64,000 nucleotides of DNA from Pseudohalioglobus lutimaris. GTDB lineage: Bacteria; Pseudomonadota; Gammaproteobacteria; Pseudomonadales; Halieaceae. The position numbers and the translations under genes were made by a program. Positions 19,005 through 30,088 of this stretch are shown here, piece by piece (position 1 is the first letter of the stretch; the number at the start of each line of letters is the position of its first letter). The stretch covers positions 1 to 64,000 of the forward strand of contig NZ_PKUS01000007.1 in assembly GCF_002866825.1 (NCBI RefSeq). Reading direction: 5' to 3'. The notes below the pieces were generated by a model, which did not search any database, was not told the origin of the DNA, and saw only the letters and a list, made by a program, of their open reading frames with translations.

Positions 19005-19892
19005 TTGAATAACAAGCAGGCTTTGGTCGTGGACAGAATCGAACAGATCTTGAATATCACACTGCTCAGCGTAGGGGAGAGTAGCCTCACCCTGGGTCAG
19101 TTGTTGTCGGTGGCGCTTTTTGTGGTGATAGGCACCTTTCTGGTTATTTGGACCAGTCGGCTGATTCGCAGGAAAATGACCGAAAACCGCGTCAACGCAG
19201 ACGTCGTCCAGATGGTATCCAGGGCCTACCTGATCCTGGGCATGATTGTGCTGGTGGTGATGGCGCTGGAAATTCTGGGTATTCCCCTGGCGGCCTTCGC
19301 TTTCATTTCTGGCGCTATTGCTATTGGTGTGGGTTTCGGTGCCCAGAATATCATTAACAATTTCATCAGTGGCTGGATCCTCATGTGGGAACGCCCTATC
19401 CGTATAGGCGATTTCCTGGAAATGGGTGAGGTGCGGGGCACGGTGGAGTCGATCAATACCCGCTCCACCTATATTCGGCGTGTTGATGGCGTCCACCTGT
19501 TGGTGCCCAACAGCTACCTGCTGGAGAATACGGTGACCAACTGGACCCTGTTTGATCGACTGGTGCGCACCACCGTGAGACTGGGCGTTGCCTATGGCTC
19601 AGACGTGAAGCTGGTGACGGAGCTACTCAAGCAGGCTGCAGAAGAGCAGGAAGCGGTGCTGAAGGAGCCGGGATACGCAGTGTTGTTTGACGACTTTGGT
19701 GACAGCTCGTTGGTATTCGAATTGAGCGTCTGGGTCCACGCCACAGCCGAGCGCAGTCTGCGTGTGCTGAGAAGTGACCTGCGTTACCGTATTGATGAAC
19801 TGCTCCGCGCCAATAACGTGGTGATCGCCTTTCCCCAGCGTGATATACACGTTGATGGTAAGCTGGTGGTGGAACAGGGAAAACGCTCCTGA
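19005..19892 (+). CDS. mscS: MscS-family mechanosensitive channel
   Basis: A 295-aa small-conductance mechanosensitive channel releasing solutes on hypoosmotic shock. Three N-terminal membrane segments are followed by the glycine-rich pore helix and GFGAQNIINNFISGWILMWERPIRIGDF, the family signature. The cytoplasmic beta and C-terminal domains follow. The start is uncertain: TTG at 19005, or a GTG at 19029 shortening the protein by eight residues. rimK begins 86 bp downstream and may share the transcript. Confidence 0.92.
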   Translation: MNNKQALVVDRIEQILNITLLSVGESSLTLGQLLSVALFVVIGTFLVIWTSRLIRRKMTENRVNADVVQMVSRAYLILGMIVLVVMALEILGIPLAAFAFISGAIAIGVGFGAQNIINNFISGWILMWERPIRIGDFLEMGEVRGTVESINTRSTYIRRVDGVHLLVPNSYLLENTVTNWTLFDRLVRTTVRLGVAYGSDVKLVTELLKQAAEEQEAVLKEPGYAVLFDDFGDSSLVFELSVWVHATAERSLRVLRSDLRYRIDELLRANNVVIAFPQRDIHVDGKLVVEQGKRS

Positions 19893-19978
19893 ATTCGCGT
19901 TTTTGCCAGGAGGCACTGACGGCGGAACACTTTCGGAACCGGTCTCAAGACCATATTTATCAGCACAGGGAATGACTC

Positions 19979-21193
19979 ATGAAACTCGCTATTTTGTCCT
20001 GCAGCCCCAACGCATACAGCACGCGCCGCCTGAAAGAGGCCGCCGAGCAGCGCGGCCACCAGGCCAAAGTGCTCAATACGCTGAAGTTCGCCATCGACCT
20101 TGATCGTGGCAATCCGGATTTGTATTTTCGCCAGAAGCCCCTCAGCGTTTACGATGCTGTGCTGCCACGCATTGGTGCGTCTATCACTTATTTTGGCACG
20201 GCGGTAGTACGCCAGTTTCAGGAAATGGACGTATTCTGCGCCAATACTGCCCACGGTATTATCAATTCCCGCGACAAGTTGCGTAGCCTGCAAATTCTCA
20301 GTCGCCATCATATAGGCATTCCTCGAACGACCTTTGTTCGCGACAAGAAGGATGTGCTGCCCGCCATCGCACGAGTGGGCGGCGCTCCGGTGATCATCAA
20401 GCTTATCGAGGGTACGCAGGGTATAGGTGTGCTGCTGGCTGAGTCGGTCAAGCAGGCGGAGTCAATCATTGAACTGTTGCAGAGCCAGAAACAGAACGTG
20501 CTGATCCAGAAGTTTGTTGCCGAGAGCAAGGGCAAGGACGTTCGTGCCTTCGTCGTTGGCGATCGGGTTGTGGCGGCGATGCGACGGGTGGCACAGGGCC
20601 AGGAGTTTCGCAGTAATGTTCACCGTGGCGGCATTGCCGAGCCGATAGAACTGGACGAGCAGTATCGTGAGACTGCGGTTCGGTGCGCACAGATACTGGG
20701 CCTGCGTGTGGCCGGCGTGGACATGCTGGAGGGCAAGAACGGTCCTCAGGTGATGGAGGTGAACTCCTCGCCGGGCCTGGAAGGAATTGAAACCTGCACG
20801 GAGCTGGATATCGCCGGCGCGGTGATCGACTATATCGCCGCCCAGGTTGATTTCCCCGAAATTGACCTGCGTCAGCGACTCACGGTAAGCAAGGGCTATG
20901 GAGTGACGGAAATCTATATTCCGGAGGGCTCCGGTTTCAGCGGCCAGACTATTACACAGACCAAACTGGCAGAAAGCGATATCAACGTTCTTACGCTGTA
21001 CCGGGGGGCCAAGGTGATACCCAATCCGCGGGGTGATCGTGTTCTGGAACCTGGCGACAAGCTGCTTTGCTTCGGCAAGCTGGAGTCCATGCGCGGCATG
21101 GTGCCTGCGCGTACGCGCCGCAAGCGCCAGCCTGTTGTGCAGGAACTGGACACGCAATTGCTCGATGAGCATTCTTCAGGAAGCAACGCATGA
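19979..21193 (+). CDS. rimK: RimK-type ATP-grasp glutamate ligase with C-terminal RCK_C-like domain
   Basis: A 404-aa protein, about 100 residues longer than RimK, which adds glutamates to the C-terminus of ribosomal protein S6. Residues 1-290 are the RimK/ATP-grasp module (N-terminal KLAILSCSPNAYST, then RAFVVGD and MEVNSSPGLEGIE blocks). Residues about 305-375 read like a TrkA_C/RCK_C domain (IPEGSGFSG, LTLYRGAKVIPNPRGDRVLEPGDKLLCFG), a small-ligand sensor normally found on K+ channels and transporters. The TGA overlaps the ATG of the zinc-protease gene. The extra domain probably regulates ligation, which is inference. Confidence 0.9.
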   Translation: MKLAILSCSPNAYSTRRLKEAAEQRGHQAKVLNTLKFAIDLDRGNPDLYFRQKPLSVYDAVLPRIGASITYFGTAVVRQFQEMDVFCANTAHGIINSRDKLRSLQILSRHHIGIPRTTFVRDKKDVLPAIARVGGAPVIIKLIEGTQGIGVLLAESVKQAESIIELLQSQKQNVLIQKFVAESKGKDVRAFVVGDRVVAAMRRVAQGQEFRSNVHRGGIAEPIELDEQYRETAVRCAQILGLRVAGVDMLEGKNGPQVMEVNSSPGLEGIETCTELDIAGAVIDYIAAQVDFPEIDLRQRLTVSKGYGVTEIYIPEGSGFSGQTITQTKLAESDINVLTLYRGAKVIPNPRGDRVLEPGDKLLCFGKLESMRGMVPARTRRKRQPVVQELDTQLLDEHSSGSNA

Positions 21194-21654
21194 GTGAAAA
21201 CAAGCTGGTGCTCGGCTGGAGAGAGTGGCTGGCTTTCCCGGAGTTGGGCATTGTGCAGATAAAGGCAAAAGTGGACACGGGTGCGCGCACCAGTTGCCTG
21301 CACGCCTATTTTGTAGAGCCTTTTGAACGCAGTGGCGAAGCGTGGGTGCGTTTCGGTATTCACCCACGCCAGGGCAATACCAAGGAGGAGATACACTGCG
21401 AGGCGCGGGTGAAGGACCGCCGATCGGTGCGGGACTCAGGCGGTCACGAGGAACTTCGCTACGTGATTGAAACCCCGGTGTCGATCGGCGACCAGCACAC
21501 GCCGGTTGAGGTCACGCTGACTGACCGTGACACCATGAAGTTTCGTGTTTTATTGGGTCGTTCTGGTATCGGTGAGCAGTACGTTGTCGATCCGGCTCGC
21601 TCTTATGTCCAGGGCAAACGTAAGCGTCGATCCGCCCGTAAGGGGGCTCGATAA
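21190..21654 (+). CDS. ATP-dependent zinc protease family protein (RimB-like, retropepsin fold)
   Basis: A 154-aa protein of the RimK-associated protease family. The VDTGARTSCLH stretch (residues 27-37) carries the DTGA motif of the retropepsin-like fold, and RVLLGRSGI near the C-terminus is the matching flap/psi-loop block. In Pseudomonas the RimB homologue modulates RimK. The four-base overlap with rimK supports a functional pair. The tail is strongly basic (GKRKRRSARKGAR), consistent with RNA or ribosome contact. Confidence 0.88.
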   Translation: MSENKLVLGWREWLAFPELGIVQIKAKVDTGARTSCLHAYFVEPFERSGEAWVRFGIHPRQGNTKEEIHCEARVKDRRSVRDSGGHEELRYVIETPVSIGDQHTPVEVTLTDRDTMKFRVLLGRSGIGEQYVVDPARSYVQGKRKRRSARKGAR

Positions 21655-21693
21655 TGCGCTACTGCCAGACCCGGTTGCCCGCAGGAGAACATC

Positions 21694-22749
21694 ATGTCTG
21701 AATTAGTGATTGGCGGCGTTGCCGTTGTTCCCGGGCAGCAACTGACCATAGACGTGCCCGTTGCCCCCATGTATACCCACGACGACCTGTCGATCTCGGT
21801 CCAGGTGGTCAGGGGCAGGCGAGCAGGGCCGGTACTGTTCATAAGCGCGGCGATTCATGGAGATGAAATCAACGGTGTGGAAATTATACGGCGGGTGTTG
21901 CAGCATCGAGCGCTGAAAAACATCAGGGGTACTCTCATTGCGATCCCCATCGTTAATGTTTACGGGTTTCTCAACCATACGCGTTACCTGCCTGACGGGC
22001 GCGACCTGAATCGTTCTTTCCCGGGCTCTGCGAAGGGGTCGCTGACCGGCCGCGTGGCGCACACTTTCGTCAACGAGATTGTCAGCAAGTGCACCCACGG
22101 AGTCGACCTGCATACCGGTGCCCGTCACCGCAGTAACTTTCCACAGATTCGGGCAGACCTTGACGACGCCGAGGCTTTTTCCATGACCGAGGCCTTTGGT
22201 GTTCCGCTGGCAATTGACGCCAAAATACGTGACGGTTCCCTCAGGGCGTGTGCCGGGGATGCGGGTATCCCGGTGATACTTTACGAGGCGGGCGAGGCCC
22301 TGCGCTTTGAAGAGGTTTATATTCGAGCCGGCGTGAAAGGTATTATCAATGTGATGCGCAGTATTGGCATGTTACCCCCCTCGCGAAGTAAAAAGCCTCG
22401 CCCGGCACCGATAGTGAGCGACCAGACCAGTTGGTTGCGGGCGCCGGAAAGCGGGATCTTGCGCACCTTTGTTCCACTCGGGGCCAAAATAGAAAAAGGC
22501 CAGGTGATCGCCATGGTGGCCGACCCCCTGGGCACTTCTGAGACACCGATTGTGGCGCCTGGTAATGGTGTTGTGATAGGGCGTACCAATCTGCCACTGG
22601 TATACGAGGGCGATGCCACGTTTCATATTGCCCAGTACGGGCGCAAGGTCGGCAGAGTGGAAAAGCAGGTTGAGCAGTTCCATGAGGAGCATCAGCCTAC
22701 TGATATCGCTGTCGAATCAACCGCCGACACCGAGTCACCTATCGCCTGA
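21694..22749 (+). CDS. Succinylglutamate desuccinylase/aspartoacylase family (M14) hydrolase
   Basis: A 351-aa zinc hydrolase of the AstE/ASPA group of M14 carboxypeptidases. HGDEINGVE (residues about 50-58) supplies the His and Glu ligands, and DLHTGA (about 130) the third. A C-terminal barrel-sandwich region near 245-310 resembles the lipoyl-like extension of this subgroup. Located 39 bp after the RimK-associated protease, a recurring genomic association. Removal of a ligated amino acid would be a plausible role, but the substrate is unknown. Confidence 0.87.
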   Translation: MSELVIGGVAVVPGQQLTIDVPVAPMYTHDDLSISVQVVRGRRAGPVLFISAAIHGDEINGVEIIRRVLQHRALKNIRGTLIAIPIVNVYGFLNHTRYLPDGRDLNRSFPGSAKGSLTGRVAHTFVNEIVSKCTHGVDLHTGARHRSNFPQIRADLDDAEAFSMTEAFGVPLAIDAKIRDGSLRACAGDAGIPVILYEAGEALRFEEVYIRAGVKGIINVMRSIGMLPPSRSKKPRPAPIVSDQTSWLRAPESGILRTFVPLGAKIEKGQVIAMVADPLGTSETPIVAPGNGVVIGRTNLPLVYEGDATFHIAQYGRKVGRVEKQVEQFHEEHQPTDIAVESTADTESPIA

Positions 22750-22769
22750 CCCGGTGCGTGTCGCCTGAC

Positions 22770-25484
<2,715 letters not shown>

Positions 25485-25579
25485 TTGTGAAATCTCCAAT
25501 TAGTCCTGCCGGGTCACAACAGGCTATGCTGACATTGAGTTATGTTCTAACCAGTTTTCACTCGGAAGCAAGTTTTTCC

Positions 25580-25605
25580 GTCATTCCCGTTCAGGTGGGA
25601 ATGAC
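25580..25605. repeat. 9-bp inverted repeat between acnA and fumC
   Basis: GTCATTCCC (25580-25588) and GGGAATGAC (25597-25605) form a perfect palindrome with an 8-nt loop, 60 bp before the fumC start. It resembles dispersed REP-like palindromes common in Proteobacteria, or could be an operator for the divergent pair. Confidence 0.6.
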
Positions 25606-25664
25606 AGCCGGTTAAACTATGAAGGTTACGGATCCTGATTAACTATAGCAGCGGGAGGCCAAAA

Positions 25665-27044
25665 GTGGGCTATCGAATCGAGCGAGACAGTATGGGCGAC
25701 GTGAGGGTGCCGGAAACCGCGATATACGGCGCCCAGACCCAGCGCGCCGTAGACAATTTCGGCTTGCTGGAGCGCACCATGCCCCAGGCGTTTATTCATA
25801 GCCTGGCGATGATCAAGTCCGCCGCCGCCGCGGCTAACCTGGAATGCGGGGTGCTTGACGCAAGCATCGCTGTGGCCCTGCAGCACGCAGCGCGGCGGGT
25901 TGTAGAAGGGCACTTTGACGACCAGTTCCCGGTCTCGGTCTTCCAGACCGGCTCCGGGACCAGCACCAATATGAATATGAACGAGGTTCTGGCGCGACTT
26001 GCCAGCAGGGATGCCGGGCAGAAGGTGCATCCGAATGACGACGCCAACTGCAGCCAGAGCAGTAACGATGTAATTCCCGCGTGCATACAGGTGACCGCGA
26101 TGCGCGCCCTGTGCAACACCCTCTTGCCCGCCCTGGATACGCTCATCGACAGCGTCGCCAGCCGCAGTGAACAACTGGGCAGCGTCACCAAGACTGGCAG
26201 AACCCACCTGATGGATGCCATGCCCCTGACGTTTGGACAGGAGCTGGGTGCCTGGGAGGCGCAGTTGAAGGAATGCAGGCAGCGCTTTGACGCACTGCAA
26301 CAACGCCTGCGGCAGCTGCCGGTTGGTGGTTCGGCGGTGGGCACTGGTGTCAATGTGCCTGAGGGTTTTGCCGAGTTGCTGGTAAAGGACCTGGGCGCTT
26401 CAACCGGTCTGTTATTCGAGGTCGCGCCAAATCCTTTCTCTCGCATCGCGAGCCAGGATGTGGCGTTGGAGTGTTCTGCCTGCTTGCGCGCACTGGCAGT
26501 GAGCCTGACCAAGATCAACAATGACCTGCGCTGGATGTCGTCCGGACCGCTTTCGGGGCTGGGGGAGATCGAGCTAGAGGCGCTGCAGCCAGGGTCCTCG
26601 ATCATGCCGGGCAAGGTCAACCCGGTGCTGCCGGAGGCGGTACTTATGGTCGCGGCAGAAGTTGTTGGTGACGACAGTACCATCAGCGTGGCAGCGCAAT
26701 CGGGCAATTTCCAGCTCAACGTGATGTTACCGCTGATTGCCGACAAGCTCTGTAACGCTTTTGAATCGTTGTCCTGGGCCTGTGAGGCGACGGCTCGCAC
26801 CGTGTCGAAGTTCGAGGTGAACCACCAGCGTATTGAACATTCCCTGGCCAGCAACCCGATATTGGTGACGGCACTTAACGCCGCGATTGGTTACGAGGCC
26901 GCAGCCGTTATTGCCAAGCGCAGCTACGCGGAGCAGCGTCCTGTGCTCGATGTGGCCGTGGAAGAAACCACGCTCTCTCGCGAGGCGCTGGAGCAGCTGC
27001 TGGATCCATTCCGATTGACCAATGCCCAGGGCGGTCGCGACTAA
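25665..27044 (+). CDS. fumC: Class II fumarate hydratase FumC
   Basis: Oxygen-stable, iron-free fumarase of 459 aa. The lyase signature GSSIMPGKVNP lies near residues 310-320, and TGSGTSTNMNMNEV and KTGRTHLMDAMP supply the other active-site regions. The GTG start has GGGAGG 8 nt upstream. Class II fumarase beside AcnA is consistent with an aerobic, oxidative-stress-tolerant TCA cycle, matching the photooxidative locus at the left end of the window. Confidence 0.95.
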   Translation: MGYRIERDSMGDVRVPETAIYGAQTQRAVDNFGLLERTMPQAFIHSLAMIKSAAAAANLECGVLDASIAVALQHAARRVVEGHFDDQFPVSVFQTGSGTSTNMNMNEVLARLASRDAGQKVHPNDDANCSQSSNDVIPACIQVTAMRALCNTLLPALDTLIDSVASRSEQLGSVTKTGRTHLMDAMPLTFGQELGAWEAQLKECRQRFDALQQRLRQLPVGGSAVGTGVNVPEGFAELLVKDLGASTGLLFEVAPNPFSRIASQDVALECSACLRALAVSLTKINNDLRWMSSGPLSGLGEIELEALQPGSSIMPGKVNPVLPEAVLMVAAEVVGDDSTISVAAQSGNFQLNVMLPLIADKLCNAFESLSWACEATARTVSKFEVNHQRIEHSLASNPILVTALNAAIGYEAAAVIAKRSYAEQRPVLDVAVEETTLSREALEQLLDPFRLTNAQGGRD

Positions 27045-27186
27045 AGCGGCGATGTCTATACGGGTTGCTCCGTCGGTTTAATGCATCAGGGAAGTTGCTA
27101 TACTCGGCGGAATCGTTGTTTCGTGTCAGTGCCGGACTTCAGTGGCACTCACGTACAACTAAACCCGGCCCCAAAAGGAGAGTTAC

Positions 27187-27474
27187 ATGTCTAACGAAGG
27201 CTATCATGAGCCGATTGGAGAGTTGTCAGATGAAACCCGCGATATGCACAGGGCAATTGTATCGCTGATGGAAGAGCTGGAGGCCGTGGATTGGTACAAC
27301 CAGCGCATGGATGCCTGTAAGGATGACGAATTGCGCGCGATACTCAAGCATAACCGCGACGAGGAAAAGGAACACGCGGCTATGGTGCTGGAGTGGATCC
27401 GTCGGCGCGACCCGACCTTCGATAAGGAAATGAAGGACTATCTCTTCACCGAAAAGCCGATCGCACACAGCTGA
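27187..27474 (+). CDS. Encapsulated-ferritin-like protein (EncFtn) without targeting tail
   Basis: A 95-aa ferritin-like protein closely matching Rhodospirillum rubrum EncFtn along its folded part (blocks HRAIVSLMEELEAVDWY and HNRDEEKEHAAMVLEW). The ferroxidase ligands Glu30, Glu60 and His63 correspond to Glu32, Glu62 and His65 there. EncFtn normally works inside an encapsulin nanocompartment, reached through a C-terminal LGIGSL-type tail, with the encapsulin gene directly downstream. Here the protein stops at about the end of the second helix region (DYLFTEKPIAHS) and no encapsulin gene is in the window. RBS AAAGGAG is strong. It likely oxidises Fe(II) as a free oligomer, which is inference. 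Confidence 0.9.
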   Translation: MSNEGYHEPIGELSDETRDMHRAIVSLMEELEAVDWYNQRMDACKDDELRAILKHNRDEEKEHAAMVLEWIRRRDPTFDKEMKDYLFTEKPIAHS

Positions 27475-27531
27475 TGGCCTGCCAGCCGCCCATCAATGCC
27501 GGCGGTGAGTTTCGATCAACGCAATCCTGAA

Positions 27532-27553
27532 CGCACCGCTTAATTGCGGTGCG
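27532..27553. terminator. Hairpin between convergent EncFtn and lipoprotein genes
   Basis: CGCACCGC (27532-27539) and GCGGTGCG (27546-27553) pair perfectly around TTAATT. It sits 58 nt after the EncFtn stop and 8 nt before the end of the convergent gene, as expected of a shared bidirectional terminator, though U-tracts are poor. Confidence 0.5.
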
Positions 27554-27560
27554 GCCATTG

Positions 27561-28199
27561 TCAGAGCAAGCCCTGTGCGCCCAGGTCAGAAACCAGCGCG
27601 CTGATCACGTTATCGCGCACCTTTTTGGTGCTGCCGGACTGTATGGTGTCTGACACCGCCTGCCACAGATGCCCTTTGGTTTCAGTGATATACAAGTCTG
27701 AAACCAGGGTATGGGTGGTGTTGGTGGTCCACACAGGCTGCTCATAGGCGACTTCATAGGCCCGGCCGTAGTATCCCGGGAAACCTCCGTAGTAACCCGC
27801 TCCATAGGCTGGCGCCACACCATAGTAAATCGTACCCGGGTGATAGATCTCCTCGGAGGACGCGCCGATGTAGCGGGTGACCATAATGGTGTCCATACCC
27901 TGGCTTTGCGCCGCGGCGATGACTTCCTCTGCAGTGGGCTGCGCCTTGTCGAGAACGGTGTAGGCGGGCACCGCATTAACACCGTGTCGTGAGAGTGCGT
28001 CAGCGAAGGCCCGCTCAAAATCTTTTCGCGCACTGGCTTTCTGTGCCACAGCAACGACCAGCACGCCCTGGTAATCCAGTTTCTTCAACTCGGGGTCCAC
28101 GTAGGAACGGCTGATGCTGGTGTTGTTACTGCAGGCTGCGACCATTGCTGCCAAGAGTGCTGTGATGATTATCCTGCCGGTATTTCCCAGATAGGGCAT
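27561..28199 (-). CDS. Outer-membrane-type lipoprotein of unknown function
   Basis: A 212-aa lipoprotein from the ATG at 28199 (the frame is open further upstream). The signal peptide ends in the lipobox MVAAC at residues 19-23. The mature protein has an alpha/beta core (YQGVLVVAVAQKASARKDFERAFADAL), then a Gly/Tyr-rich stretch near 130-160 (YYGVAPAYGAGYYGGFPGYYG). The fold resembles DUF4136-type lipoproteins, but I am not certain of the family. Monocistronic, convergent with the EncFtn gene. Confidence 0.75.
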   Translation of the reverse strand: MPYLGNTGRIIITALLAAMVAACSNNTSISRSYVDPELKKLDYQGVLVVAVAQKASARKDFERAFADALSRHGVNAVPAYTVLDKAQPTAEEVIAAAQSQGMDTIMVTRYIGASSEEIYHPGTIYYGVAPAYGAGYYGGFPGYYGRAYEVAYEQPVWTTNTTHTLVSDLYITETKGHLWQAVSDTIQSGSTKKVRDNVISALVSDLGAQGLL

Positions 28200-28365
28200 T
28201 CGCCTTGCTCCTGCGTAGTGGGTCTTGTTGTATCCCGCTCTGTTCTTTGCGCTGCTCCTTTCGGGAGTGCTGCGCAACACGGGACGTTGAGGTGTGGGCG
28301 AGTCTACCTGCTAAAGCAGGTGTAAATGAAGCAATAATTGCCAGCAGGTTCGGCGGGCGAAGGCG

Positions 28366-28881
28366 CTAAGGTTGCTTACTGCGGATGACGCTGTCCCAGA
28401 TCTCGGCCGCATCCGGCAGAGTGGGGTCACACACCGTGTGCATGACGTCGTCCGGCACTTCATCTGCCATACCCAATTCCTGGTACAACTGGTCCAGATC
28501 GGTAATGGTCTCACAGGCGGCGTACAACTCATAACCGGTATCGGCGATGAGCACTCCGATACCAATAAAGGGTATGGCTTCAGCGGGGATCGCGGCGATA
28601 CTCTTTGCTGCCACGCGTCGCGTTCTTGTGGCTAGTCTGCTGCCGAATCGACGTGTAGCGGCTTTGCGCCTGGTCTGCACGGCCGCCTGTTTCCTGATAG
28701 CCCTGTCCTGATTGGCGAGCTGCGTTTGCATCACACCGGAAACGGTACGGATGCCCAGTGCGGTGCCCAACAGGCCAGAGACAGCAGTGTTGAAGGCGGC
28801 ACTGGTGAGGGTGAGGATGTTCGCCGTGATCAGCGCCAGGAAGCTGACCGTGAGCAGTAGTCTTTTTGTCCAGGTGAACAT
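28366..28881 (-). CDS. Small membrane protein of unknown function
   Basis: A 171-aa protein with an N-terminal membrane helix (residues 8-28), a very basic middle section (residues about 60-95, repeated RR/RK pairs) and a second hydrophobic stretch (IPAEAIPFIGIGVLIADTGYELYAA, about 98-122). The C-terminal part is acidic and holds three cysteines. The basic section between hydrophobic segments suggests a cytoplasmic loop that could bind nucleic acid or lipid head groups. No family recognised. Confidence 0.7.
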   Translation of the reverse strand: MFTWTKRLLLTVSFLALITANILTLTSAAFNTAVSGLLGTALGIRTVSGVMQTQLANQDRAIRKQAAVQTRRKAATRRFGSRLATRTRRVAAKSIAAIPAEAIPFIGIGVLIADTGYELYAACETITDLDQLYQELGMADEVPDDVMHTVCDPTLPDAAEIWDSVIRSKQP

Positions 28882-29008
28882 GCTGGTGGCACCGGTTTTT
28901 TCAGTAGCGCTATTGTACGCCCCGTCGAGTTGACTGCCAGTACATCAAAATATGAGTTCTGGTAGAGTGGTATCACCCGCATCGGTCAAGGTGAGTACCG
29001 TCCCAAAC

Positions 29009-29836
29009 ATGATAGTCCAGCGCATAGTGTATGGCGTTGCCCTGCTGGGGCTGACGCTCTCGGCCGTCCTGGTGCAGGCAGAAGCTGAGAGGACGCATCT
29101 CTCGCGTCAACCGGGTTGGTCGCTTTACTTTCCGGTGCACATGCCAGGGCTTGAGTTGTCTCAGGCGCTGGAGGGCGGCGGTGACATCAGTGTCGATGCT
29201 GACATGCTCGACCTGGCGAAGCACGCCAACAGTTTTTTTGCGCTGGGCGCCAGCTATCGATTTACCGCTTTAGAGCAGCCCATGTGGCTGGACATTAATG
29301 GCTGGTATGGCGGTTACGATATGGGAATGGATGATCTCACTGCCCATAGTGGTCTGGCGCCACCGCCTGTGCTCAGAGAGTTCCTCGATGTCAACGTCGA
29401 TATGCGGCAGCGAATCATACAGGGTGAGCTGGGCATGTGGGTGGTGCAGGACTGGCACCAGATTGACCTGGGACTGCTCGCGGGAGTGCGGCAATATGAC
29501 CAGACCATCAAGATCTTCGGTACGATACCGGTGTTCAATAGCGGCTGTGGCTTGATCGGCTGTTTTGAGGCGCAGCCGTTCAGGGAAAAAGAGGAAACCA
29601 GCTGGGCCGAGGCCATTTTCGGCCTCACCGCCAACTATCGTTGGCAGGATAGTAACGCGCTGCTCGCCTCGATTTCATGGGGACACGAGGAGTCCATTCG
29701 CTGGCAGATACATAACACATTGTTTTTCGGTGAAAGCTGGTTCGGCTCACTGGGCTGGAGGCGGGACGAGTTCGTCAACGACGGTGTGGAGATCGTCGAG
29801 AGTGGGCTGTACGTTGATGTGGGCAAGCAGTTTTAG
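29009..29836 (+). CDS. Predicted outer-membrane beta-barrel protein
   Basis: A 275-aa protein from the ATG at 29009, which gives a clean signal peptide (IVQRIVYGVALLGLTLSAVLVQA). The mature part has alternating hydrophobic strands with many aromatics (YRFTALEQPMWLDINGWYGGYD) and ends in VDVGKQF, a C-terminal Phe typical of outer-membrane barrels that BamA recognises. A small cysteine loop (CGLIGC) lies in the middle. Function not recognised. Confidence 0.75.
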   Translation: MIVQRIVYGVALLGLTLSAVLVQAEAERTHLSRQPGWSLYFPVHMPGLELSQALEGGGDISVDADMLDLAKHANSFFALGASYRFTALEQPMWLDINGWYGGYDMGMDDLTAHSGLAPPPVLREFLDVNVDMRQRIIQGELGMWVVQDWHQIDLGLLAGVRQYDQTIKIFGTIPVFNSGCGLIGCFEAQPFREKEETSWAEAIFGLTANYRWQDSNALLASISWGHEESIRWQIHNTLFFGESWFGSLGWRRDEFVNDGVEIVESGLYVDVGKQF

Positions 29837-30088
29837 ATGAGGCCCCGCATGCTTGCCTGACTCAGCCTTGGCATGCGTTGTGCCTCCGCTGCCCTGCCAG
29901 CCCTGCATTGCTCTGCTGCGGATGAGGCATTTTTTCACAGGATCTTTCGGTAGACACGCTTGAAAAGCCGGCTCGCTTTCTGCAGGCTAAAGTCAGTGCA
30001 GGAAAAGCGCGCTGTGCAGGCCGCTCCTTTCTGCGCGATGAAAAGACATTAAGCCATAATATTTATAAAAACACTTGAGAGTCGCCTT

